Positions 1 to 5,830 of a DNA stretch of 7,269 nucleotides are shown piece after piece (position 1 is the first letter of the stretch; each line of letters starts with the position of its first letter). The translations under genes were made by a program, and so were the position numbers. Source of the stretch: an uncultured Ilumatobacter sp. (lineage in GTDB: Bacteria > Actinomycetota > Acidimicrobiia > Acidimicrobiales > Ilumatobacteraceae); contig CALAHA010000100.1 in assembly GCA_937891565.1 (NCBI GenBank), positions 1 through 7,269 of the forward strand, in the 5' to 3' direction. The notes beneath the pieces were generated by a model. That model had not been told where the DNA came from, searched no databases, and saw only the letters and a list, made by a program, of their open reading frames with translations.

Positions 1-329
1 CAACGCCCGGCCAGATGATCCTGCTCATTAACGGGCTCCAATGGTCGGGGTACAAAAAGCTCGAATGGGGGTGCGTGGGCGAGTCGTCGTGTGCTGACTC
101 GTGGGGCCGGGCGCTGTCGACGGGCGAGCCGAGCCTGTCGATCCCGTGCTACGCCGAACGTCGCTATGGCGGCGTGCAGGACGACGAAATGTTGATGGCA
201 CTGCTGCCGCATCAACTCGTGCAGGCGATTAACGGGATGGAGGCGCTGTCACGTAATGGCCTGCGCTATCCGATCCCGCCCTACGGAATCCAGACTGACG
301 CACGCGCCGGCCTCGGCGCCAGCTACTGA
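1..329 (+). CDS. DUF169-family protein, C-terminal part (5' truncated by window edge)
   Basis: The reading frame enters the window open (first full codon at base 3) and ends at TGA 327-329, giving about 108 C-terminal residues; the true start lies to the left. The segment CYAERRYGGVQDDEMLMALL matches the family-typical pattern of DUF169 (PF02596) proteins: a Cys, then R-x-Y-G/A-G, then a D-D-E acidic cluster followed by a short hydrophobic stretch. Two further cysteines lie upstream in GCVGESSCADSW, another position where this family carries Cys. No membrane segment is visible. The biochemical role of DUF169 proteins is not established, so none is assigned. It converges on the P450 gene with only 22 nt between the two stop codons, so it is not part of that operon. 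The family call rests on motif recognition only. Confidence 0.72.
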   Translation, partial: TPGQMILLINGLQWSGYKKLEWGCVGESSCADSWGRALSTGEPSLSIPCYAERRYGGVQDDEMLMALLPHQLVQAINGMEALSRNGLRYPIPPYGIQTDARAGLGASY

Positions 330-334
330 CCTTG

Positions 335-349
335 CTGGCCGGGCGCCAG
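335..349. terminator. Short hairpin between convergent genes (possible weak terminator)
   Basis: CTGGC (335-339) and GCCAG (345-349) are perfect inverted arms around a 5-nt CGGGC loop, in the 22-nt gap between the stop codons of the DUF169 gene (+) and the P450 gene (-). There is no T-run on either side, so it is not a classical intrinsic terminator. The placement suits a bidirectional stop, but the stem is short and could be chance in GC-rich DNA. Confidence 0.25.
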
Positions 350-351
350 GG

Positions 352-1578
352 TTAGATGCTGATCGGCAGCGCGGCCGGACCGCGCCCGAGCAGGACCTCG
401 CCCCACGTAACGACCGCGTCGTCGCGGACCGCCAGGTGAGGGAATCGCTCGATCAGGCGACCGATCGCCACCTCGGCTTCCAGCCGAGCGAGCGCTGCGC
501 CCAGGCAGAAGTGGCCGCCATATCCGTAGCCCAGGTGTGAGCGGGCGTTTGAGCGATCGAGGCGAAGATCGTCCGGGTCGTCGAACACGACCGGATCGCG
601 GTTGGCGCCGAGTACGCCGAGAAACACGGTCTGGCCTGCTTCCATCGCGATGCCGTCACGCACGTGGTCCTCGCCGACAACGCGCACCATCAGTTTTGTT
701 GAGCCGTCGAAGCGGTGCAGTTCTTCCAGTGCGCCTCCGAGCTCTTCGGGTCGCGACCCCAGACGCCGCTGCTGTGCAGGATGTCGGAGCAGCGAGTGCA
801 TCGAGTTCGCGATCAGGTTGGTCGTTGTCTCGTGGCCGCCGAACAACAGCAACGTCAGCGCCCCGACCAACTCGGTCGGAGCCAGGCCGGCATCGGGATC
901 GTCGTTGGTCACCGCAATGAGCGCCGAGATCAAGTTGTCGGTGGGCTCGCTGGTGTATCGGTCGATGAGGCCGGTGAAGTAGTCGACGAACTTGGCGCTG
1001 CCTGCCGCAGCCCGCTCGATGCCAGCTGTTCGGTTGGCCGAGCCGAACACGATGGCGGCGAGCTGGTCGCTCCAGTGCTTGAAATCGTCGCGGTCCGCTG
1101 CTGGCACGCCGAGCAGTTCAGCGATGACGATCGCCGGTAGCGGAAACGCGAAGTCGCGGACGAGATCCGGTTCGTCGATGCCAGCTAAGTCATCGAGTAA
1201 CTCGTCGACGATCCCTTCGATACGCGGCCGGAGGTCGGTGACACGGGACGGCGTGAATGCGCGACGAAGTGGCTCCCGCAACCGAGTGTGCTCGGGCTCG
1301 TCGTGGAAGACCATCCAGCCGCGAAGTAGGTCGAAGGTCTGGCCCATGGCGGCGCGTGATGGCTCGTCGAGCCGCGCCTCAAGTGGGGTCAGCCGATCGC
1401 TTGACAGCCGGTGATCGTGGAAACCGAGTCGGACTGCCTCGTGAGTGGTGAATACCCACGCACGATGTCGAGTGAGCCACACGATCGGGCCCATTTCGCG
1501 CAGTGCGGCGAAGATGGCGTGGGGATCAGCGATGGCATCTGGCGCGAGGAGATCGACGTCGCTGGTTGGTGCGTTCAC
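352..1578 (-). CDS. Cytochrome P450 monooxygenase (bacterial soluble type, 408 aa)
   Basis: This is a heme-thiolate monooxygenase that would insert oxygen into an organic substrate using electrons from a separate ferredoxin/reductase, neither of which is encoded here. Numbered from the GTG start: C-helix region FHDEPEHTRLR (91-101); I-helix FGGHETTT (246-253) with the acid/threonine pair E250-T251; K-helix E286-x-x-R289; heme-ligand loop YGYGGHFCLG (351-360) with the axial thiolate C358. Residue 351 is Tyr where the consensus has Phe. The length is normal for soluble bacterial P450s and no membrane anchor is seen. The start is GTG at 1578, overlapping the thiolase TGA as GTGA, and it gives a normal N-terminus. 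The same frame stays open to 2139, but that extension lies antiparallel-free within the thiolase gene and is Arg-rich noise. It is last in the DUF35-thiolase-P450 operon and probably translationally coupled. The CYP family and substrate cannot be assigned by eye. Confidence 0.95.
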   Translation of the reverse strand: MNAPTSDVDLLAPDAIADPHAIFAALREMGPIVWLTRHRAWVFTTHEAVRLGFHDHRLSSDRLTPLEARLDEPSRAAMGQTFDLLRGWMVFHDEPEHTRLREPLRRAFTPSRVTDLRPRIEGIVDELLDDLAGIDEPDLVRDFAFPLPAIVIAELLGVPAADRDDFKHWSDQLAAIVFGSANRTAGIERAAAGSAKFVDYFTGLIDRYTSEPTDNLISALIAVTNDDPDAGLAPTELVGALTLLLFGGHETTTNLIANSMHSLLRHPAQQRRLGSRPEELGGALEELHRFDGSTKLMVRVVGEDHVRDGIAMEAGQTVFLGVLGANRDPVVFDDPDDLRLDRSNARSHLGYGYGGHFCLGAALARLEAEVAIGRLIERFPHLAVRDDAVVTWGEVLLGRGPAALPISI

Positions 1579-2738
1579 GAGCCGGGTCCGCGCAGCAACG
1601 CAATGACGCACGCGTTGGCATCGACACCTGCCGCGCCGCCGCCCATTGTTTCGAGAAGTGCTACCCGTGCGCCGGCTACTTGGCGTTCGCCTGCTTCGCC
1701 ACGCAGCTGCCAGACCAACTCGGCGGTTTGCGCCAAACCGGTCGAGCCGAGCGGGTGCCCACGGGACAACAGCCCGCCGCTCGGGTTGACCGGTTGCGGC
1801 CCACCCAAGCGCGTGTGGCCCGACGGAGCGAGTGCTGCACCTGCGCCACGAGCTGCAACACCGATTGCTTCGAGTGTGAGGATCTCGCCGATGGTGAACG
1901 CGTCGTGCACCTCGAACACGTCGACATCCTCGACCGCCAACCCTGCCTCGGCGAATGCTCGAGCCGCAGTGCGGGCCACTGTTTGGAAGCCCCACGGTTC
2001 GGTGTCGCTCGACGTCCAGAGCGGACCGGACGAGAACTGGCTGGAGAGGATTTCGACCTGCCGGTGCCCGTTGGGCTTGGACCCGGGGTTGAACGCAGTG
2101 ATCACCGCAGCGCCCGCGCCATCCGACATTGGGCAGCATTGCAGCAGGGTCAACGGCCCGGCGATCGGTCGACTCTCCAATACCTCGGCCCTTGTCGGTG
2201 GAGTGCCTGAGAGGTGGGCTCGCGGGTTGAGCGCACCATGCGCCTTGTTCTTCACGGCGACCTCGGCGAGGAGTGCCGGGTCGACGTCGAACTCCTGCAC
2301 GTAACGGCTTGCCTGTAATGCATAGAGCGCCGGCATAGCTAAGCCTGCACGACCCTCGGGGTCGCTCAGCTCTGGCACGATCGGCCCGGCGAACTGCGTC
2401 GACAGCTGTTCGACGCCGACGGCAATCACCCGCTCGTAACGGCCCGACGCGACCGCCTGCTGCGCTTCGTGTAGCGCGACGGTTCCGCTCGCGCAGGCTG
2501 CCTCGATCTTGAACGTCGGAATGCCGCCGAGCCCTGCGCCGGCCAGCACCCGATTGGCAAGGCCGGGCGGCCCGAACACGGAGCCGACGAACGCTGCATC
2601 GATCTCAGATGGTGCGAAGCCGCTGTCATCGATCGCCTCGATGATTGCTTCCCAGGCCAACTCTTCGACGCGTCGATCGGGGAAGCGCCCGAATTGTGAG
2701 GTGCCAACGCCAGCAATGCTCACTCGGCGGTCGGTCAT
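1575..2738 (-). CDS. Thiolase-superfamily enzyme (SCP-x / lipid-transfer-protein type acetyl-CoA acyltransferase, 387 aa)
   Basis: The predicted role is thiolytic cleavage or Claisen-type condensation of an acyl-CoA in the cytoplasm. The N-terminal VSIAGVGTSQFGRF and the nucleophile motif IEAACASG (78-85, Cys82) are typical of the SCP-x thiolase branch. PMSDGAGA (203-210), VHDAFT (277-282, His278) and GGLLSRGHPLGSTG (321-334, His328) follow in the expected order. Odd point: a second catalytic Cys is absent from both usual places. The sequence is HDAF rather than HDCF, and LETMGGGAAG (362-371) has Met365 where type I thiolases have the Cys of CxGGG. The ATG at 2736-2738 overlaps the TGA of the upstream DUF35 gene as ATGA, and the stop overlaps the P450 start as GTGA. 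DUF35 proteins are known partners of thiolases in archaeal HMG-CoA synthesis and of the Ltp2 aldolase in steroid side-chain breakdown, so a complex with the neighbour is likely. Retention of Cys82, His278 and His328 favours thiolase chemistry over Ltp2-like aldol cleavage, but this is unproven. Confidence 0.9.
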   Translation of the reverse strand: MTDRRVSIAGVGTSQFGRFPDRRVEELAWEAIIEAIDDSGFAPSEIDAAFVGSVFGPPGLANRVLAGAGLGGIPTFKIEAACASGTVALHEAQQAVASGRYERVIAVGVEQLSTQFAGPIVPELSDPEGRAGLAMPALYALQASRYVQEFDVDPALLAEVAVKNKAHGALNPRAHLSGTPPTRAEVLESRPIAGPLTLLQCCPMSDGAGAAVITAFNPGSKPNGHRQVEILSSQFSSGPLWTSSDTEPWGFQTVARTAARAFAEAGLAVEDVDVFEVHDAFTIGEILTLEAIGVAARGAGAALAPSGHTRLGGPQPVNPSGGLLSRGHPLGSTGLAQTAELVWQLRGEAGERQVAGARVALLETMGGGAAGVDANACVIALLRGPGS

Positions 2739-3097
2739 GACGCCACCATCTCGACGAGCAGGTCGCCGTTGTCGTCGCCGACGAATCGTACGGCTCCTCC
2801 GGCAGGAACTTCGATCGCGTCAACAATGCGGGCCAGGACGCGTGGTCCACCGTCAACGTCGACGTAGGCGAGGACGAACGGGGGAGCGAGACCGCCGATC
2901 CGGAGGTGCACGGTGGTCGACGACCAGACAGTGCCGCGGGGCCCGAACGATTTCGACGTGGTCGAACCGAGGCATCGCTCGCAGCGGTCGTGCCTGCGAG
3001 CGGCAACGTGGCCGCATGCGGTGCACACGGATCCGTCGATGCAACGGTCGACTAGCTGGGGTCTCGGGTCAGCCGGTATCGGAGGTGCGCTCGCCAT
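2735..3097 (-). CDS. DUF35 / Zn-ribbon OB-fold protein, thiolase partner (120 aa)
   Basis: This is a small acyl-CoA-binding partner protein of the DUF35 family (rubredoxin-like Zn ribbon followed by an OB fold). The Zn ribbon is seen as C25-x2-C28 (CTAC) and C39-x2-C42 (CERC). The OB-fold part spans roughly residues 51-120, opening with FGPRGTVWSSTTVH and running through PFVLAYVDVDGGPRVLARI. The start at ATG 3097 gives the normal family length; an in-frame TTG at 3166 would add 23 residues and nearly reach the divergent ligase start. Upstream of 3097 there is no clear Shine-Dalgarno or TANNNT box. The stop overlaps the thiolase start (ATGA), the arrangement expected of a thiolase/DUF35 complex made in equal amounts. 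In characterised relatives the DUF35 subunit binds or channels CoA intermediates and is not itself catalytic. It is the first gene of the operon. Confidence 0.9.
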   Translation of the reverse strand: MASAPPIPADPRPQLVDRCIDGSVCTACGHVAARRHDRCERCLGSTTSKSFGPRGTVWSSTTVHLRIGGLAPPFVLAYVDVDGGPRVLARIVDAIEVPAGGAVRFVGDDNGDLLVEMVAS

Positions 3098-3183
3098 GGC
3101 ACCATGCAAGCACGCCGCAGGAGCGTCCGACGATCCGCACCGCCGGGTCGTCGACTGACTGGCCAACAGATCAGACTGTGCCG
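3098..3183. promoter_or_regulatory. Divergent intergenic region between DUF35 operon and acyl-CoA synthetase
   Basis: These 86 bp must carry the upstream signals of both divergent units unless promoters lie inside the genes. No TANNNT box is present on either strand; the best plus-strand candidate is CAGACT (3172-3177), 6 nt before the ATG, which is weak. Inverted arms CGACGA (3128-3133) and TCGTCG (3148-3153), 14 nt apart, could be a regulator site shared by both units, but 6-bp arms are common by chance here. No regulator gene lies in the window. Confidence 0.35.
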
Positions 3184-4743
3184 ATGGACGTCCGAGGACT
3201 CATGGCACAAGCCGCAACACTCAACGCACAACGGACAGCGGTGATTCATGGCGATCGCCAGTTGACATTTGCCGAGGCGTGGACCCGCGGTATCAGGCTC
3301 GCCAACGCGCTGCTGGCCCTCGGCCTCGTCCCCGGCGACCGAATCGGAGTTCTCGAAGACAACAGCATTGAGGCACAAGATGTCTTCGCCGGCGCAACCA
3401 TTGCTGGCCTCGTACGTGTGCCGCTCTACGCCCGCAACTCGGCTGAGGCACATATCCACATGCTCGGTCACACAGGGTGCCGTGCCGTCATCGTGGCCGA
3501 GCATTACGCGCACGAGATCGACGCAATCCGGCCCGAACTTCCCGACGTTGAACACGTCATCGTCCGCGATTCGGGCTACGAGCAATGGCTTGGCGGCCAC
3601 GACGCTGTCGACCCGAACGTGGCGATCAATCCGGACGACTGGTACATCATCCGCCACACGGGTGGAACGACGGGCAAGCCGAAGGGCGTTGGCTATACCC
3701 ATCGTTCGTGGCTCGCTGTCGGGCGCGACTGGTTCTACAACTTCCCACCGATGATTGCTGGCGAACGGTGCCTGCACGTCGGACCGATCTCCCACGGCTC
3801 TGGCTACCTGTACACGCCGACTTGGCTGAGCGGCGGCGCAAACGTGCTGCTCGATCACTTCGACCCGGCGGAGACGATCGAGGTGATGGAGCGGGAGCGG
3901 GTCGGCTACATGTTTGCCGTACCCGCAATGCTGAACGCACTCGCGCGTGACGAGACGGCGCGCAGCCGCGACTGGTCGGCACTTAAAGTGATCCAGATTG
4001 GCGGCGCACCGATCGCAGACGAGACCGCCCTGCTCGCCCGTGACGTGTTCGGCATGGTGCTCTACCAAGGCTTCGGCCAGACCGAGGCGGTTCCGGTCTG
4101 CATGATGGGCCCCGAAGAGTGGTTCTCCGACGTCGAGGGTTCTGAGCCGCTTCGCTCGACCGGTCGTGCGTTGCCGTTCGCCTACCTGCAGATTCGCGAC
4201 CCTGATGACAGCACGCGGCAGTTACCGATCGGCGCCGAGGGGGAGATCGCCGTAAAGTGTGATGGCCAGATGCTGGAGTTTTGGGACAATGCCGAGGCGA
4301 CCGCTGAACGCATCACATCCGACGGGTTCGTACTCACTGGCGACATCGGGCGACTCGACGCAAACGGCTACCTCTACGTGCTCGACCGCAAGGACGACAT
4401 GATCATCTCGGGTGGCTTTAACATCTGGCCAGCCGAACTCGAGAACGCGATTGCCGACCATCCCGACGTCGTCGAAGTCGCGGTGTTCTCTGTGCCTGAC
4501 GAGAAGTGGGGCGAGACACCCATGGCGGTGTGCTCAGTGGCCGCGGGCATTGCCGTCGATGACCCCAGGATCATCGACGAGATCCGATCGCTCTGCGTCG
4601 ATCGACTCGGCTCGTACAAGAAGCCGACGCACATCGAGCTGCGTGCCGAACCCTTGCCGAAGAGCCCGGTCGGCAAGGTCCAGCGCAAGGTGCTGCGCGA
4701 ACCGCATTGGGCTGGCCACGACCGTCGGGTTGCTGGCAACTGA
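3184..4743 (+). CDS. Acyl-CoA synthetase / AMP-forming carboxylate-CoA ligase (519 aa)
   Basis: This is a class I adenylate-forming enzyme: it activates a carboxylic acid with ATP to an acyl-adenylate, then transfers it to CoA. Numbered from ATG 3184: P-loop HTGGTTGKPKGV (158-169); A5 motif YQGFGQTE (294-301); A7/A8 region GDIGRLDANGYLYVLDRKDD (386-405) and ISGGFNIWPAELE (408-420); C-terminal A10 motif PKSPVGKVQRK (492-502), where K498 is the expected catalytic Lys of the adenylation step. All core motifs are present and the length is normal, so it should be active. The start ATG 3184 precedes MDVRGLMAQAATL, a typical N-terminal helix; GTG 3178 and ATG 3202 are alternatives. The same frame is open back to 2509, but that part lies over the DUF35/thiolase genes and is not protein-like. 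It is divergent from the DUF35-thiolase-P450 operon, suggesting a shared pathway in which it supplies the CoA thioester. The substrate (fatty, terpenoid, steroid or aromatic acid) is not predictable by eye. Confidence 0.95.
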   Translation: MDVRGLMAQAATLNAQRTAVIHGDRQLTFAEAWTRGIRLANALLALGLVPGDRIGVLEDNSIEAQDVFAGATIAGLVRVPLYARNSAEAHIHMLGHTGCRAVIVAEHYAHEIDAIRPELPDVEHVIVRDSGYEQWLGGHDAVDPNVAINPDDWYIIRHTGGTTGKPKGVGYTHRSWLAVGRDWFYNFPPMIAGERCLHVGPISHGSGYLYTPTWLSGGANVLLDHFDPAETIEVMERERVGYMFAVPAMLNALARDETARSRDWSALKVIQIGGAPIADETALLARDVFGMVLYQGFGQTEAVPVCMMGPEEWFSDVEGSEPLRSTGRALPFAYLQIRDPDDSTRQLPIGAEGEIAVKCDGQMLEFWDNAEATAERITSDGFVLTGDIGRLDANGYLYVLDRKDDMIISGGFNIWPAELENAIADHPDVVEVAVFSVPDEKWGETPMAVCSVAAGIAVDDPRIIDEIRSLCVDRLGSYKKPTHIELRAEPLPKSPVGKVQRKVLREPHWAGHDRRVAGN

Positions 4744-4797
4744 GCAGTCCATTGGTTTTCCGTCGGCCGCGGCTGAATGCTCGGCGGAGTGATCGCG

Positions 4798-4803
4798 TAC
4801 TGT
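4798..4803 (+). promoter_or_regulatory. Leaderless-type -10 box TACTGT before the MDR gene
   Basis: TACTGT fits the actinobacterial TANNNT -10 pattern and ends exactly 7 nt before the ATG at 4811, the spacing expected when transcription starts at the A of the start codon. No Shine-Dalgarno sequence precedes that ATG, which agrees with a leaderless mRNA. No convincing -35 is visible. It suggests the MDR gene can be transcribed separately from the ligase 67 nt upstream. Confidence 0.5.
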
Positions 4804-4810
4804 TGCCATC

Positions 4811-5785
4811 ATGAAGATTTGGCGACTCAAAGCTCACGGTGACCCGCTCGACCAACTCGAGTTACTCGACGAGGCCGCACCGGTACCTGGCCCGGGCCAG
4901 GTACTCATCAACCAAGAGGCCGTCGGCCTCGCATTTCCCGACGTGCTGTCGTGTCGCGGGATGTACCAGGTGAAGTCGCACCCCGGTCATGTCCCGGGTG
5001 GCGAGTCGTGTGGGACCGTCGCGGCGCTCGGCGAAGGCGTCACAAGCGTCGAAATCGGTCAGCGCGTTGCGTATCTCGGAGGCGGAGGCCTCGCGGAACA
5101 GACCGTGCACCCGGCAGCAGGATTGTTCCCCGTGCCCGATGGCGTGTCGGCAGCAACGGCGGCAGCGATTCCGATCAACTACTGCACCACGCTCTATGCA
5201 CTCGAGGATCGAGCCAAGCTGCAGTCAGGCGAGTCCGTGTTGATCACGGGCGCAGCCGGAGGCACAGGTACGGCGGCAATCCAGTTGGCCAAGGCGATGG
5301 GTGCGAGGACGATCGCAATCGCCGGTGGCGCAACCAAGGTGCAGGTACTCAAAGACGTTGGTGCCGACGTGGTGATCGACCATCAGGAAAACCCCGACTG
5401 GGTCGACGCGGTTCGTGAGGCAAGCGGTGGCGGTGTTGACGTCGCCTACGACCCGGTTGGTGGCGACACCTTCCAGCAGGTTCGCCGATGCATGGGCTGG
5501 GATGGTCGACTCCTGGTAATCGGTTTTGTCGCCGGCATCCCCGAGTTCAAAACGAACCACGCGCTTCTCAAGAGCTACTCCGTTGTCGGAGTGCACTGGG
5601 GCGCAGCACTCACGCGCCAGCCCGAGGCGCTCGAGCAGCAGATGACCAAGCTGCTTGGAATGGCTTCAGCAGGCACCATCGACCCGCCGCTCTACCCGCC
5701 GTACGCATTCGATCAGGCGGCACAGGCTTTGCAGGACCTTGCTGACCGCAAGACCTACGGCAAGGTCGTCGCGCTCGTTGGATAG
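4811..5785 (+). CDS. Zinc-independent medium-chain dehydrogenase/reductase, quinone-oxidoreductase (QOR) type (324 aa)
   Basis: This is a NAD(P)H-dependent reductase of the MDR superfamily, expected to reduce a quinone or an activated C=C bond such as an enone or enoyl-CoA. The GroES-like N-terminal domain contains AVGLAFPDVLSCRGMY (37-52), the QOR version of the segment where zinc alcohol dehydrogenases carry a catalytic Cys; Phe-Pro-Asp here indicates a zinc-free enzyme. The Rossmann nucleotide-binding motif is ITGAAGGTGTAAIQLAKAMG (145-164). YDPVGGD (213-219), the SYSVVGVHWG stretch (255-264) and the terminal GKVVALVG are family-typical. The ATG at 4811 has no SD but a TANNNT box 7 nt upstream. 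It lies 67 nt after the ligase on the same strand, so read-through co-expression is possible. It converges with the methyltransferase gene across a perfect hairpin. The natural substrate is unknown; a role in the same CoA-ester pathway is inferred from position only. Confidence 0.92.
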   Translation: MKIWRLKAHGDPLDQLELLDEAAPVPGPGQVLINQEAVGLAFPDVLSCRGMYQVKSHPGHVPGGESCGTVAALGEGVTSVEIGQRVAYLGGGGLAEQTVHPAAGLFPVPDGVSAATAAAIPINYCTTLYALEDRAKLQSGESVLITGAAGGTGTAAIQLAKAMGARTIAIAGGATKVQVLKDVGADVVIDHQENPDWVDAVREASGGGVDVAYDPVGGDTFQQVRRCMGWDGRLLVIGFVAGIPEFKTNHALLKSYSVVGVHWGAALTRQPEALEQQMTKLLGMASAGTIDPPLYPPYAFDQAAQALQDLADRKTYGKVVALVG

Positions 5786-5804
5786 CTCCGAGCGGAAGGG
5801 TTCA

Positions 5805-5830
5805 GCTGTCAGCCAAATCGGGCTGACAGC
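5805..5830. terminator. Perfect 10-bp hairpin at convergent gene ends (candidate bidirectional terminator)
   Basis: GCTGTCAGCC (5805-5814) and GGCTGACAGC (5821-5830) are exact reverse complements around a 6-nt AAATCG loop. The hairpin starts 20 nt after the MDR stop codon and contains the stop codon (TGA, 5811-5809) and last six sense codons of the minus-strand methyltransferase gene. No T-tract follows on either strand, so termination would have to be of the U-tract-independent kind or Rho-assisted. The perfect stem at a convergent junction makes a role in 3'-end formation or mRNA stability plausible. Confidence 0.5.

Noticed and set aside
1579..2139. In-frame upstream extension of the P450 reading frame (187 codons)
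   Set aside because: It lies wholly over the thiolase gene in another frame, is Arg-rich and low in protein-like pattern, and the GTG at 1578 gives the normal P450 length and a 4-nt overlap.
1411..2304. Long plus-strand open frames (297 and 235 aa) antisense to the thiolase/P450
   Set aside because: They are antisense shadows of well-supported genes, with no recognisable domain; long antisense frames are common in high-GC DNA.
3098..3166. TTG start at 3166 for the DUF35 protein
   Set aside because: It adds 23 residues unlike the family N-terminus and leaves only 17 nt to the divergent gene; ATG 3097 is preferred.
2509..3183. Upstream extension of the acyl-CoA synthetase frame
   Set aside because: It overlaps the DUF35 and thiolase genes on the opposite strand, is Arg/Ser-rich, and the ligase family homology begins only after 3184.
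4744..4797. Imperfect hairpin CCGTCG/CGGCGG between the ligase and MDR genes as a terminator
   Set aside because: The stem is only 6 bp including a G-U pair, the loop is long and there is no T-tract; it is not distinguishable from chance.
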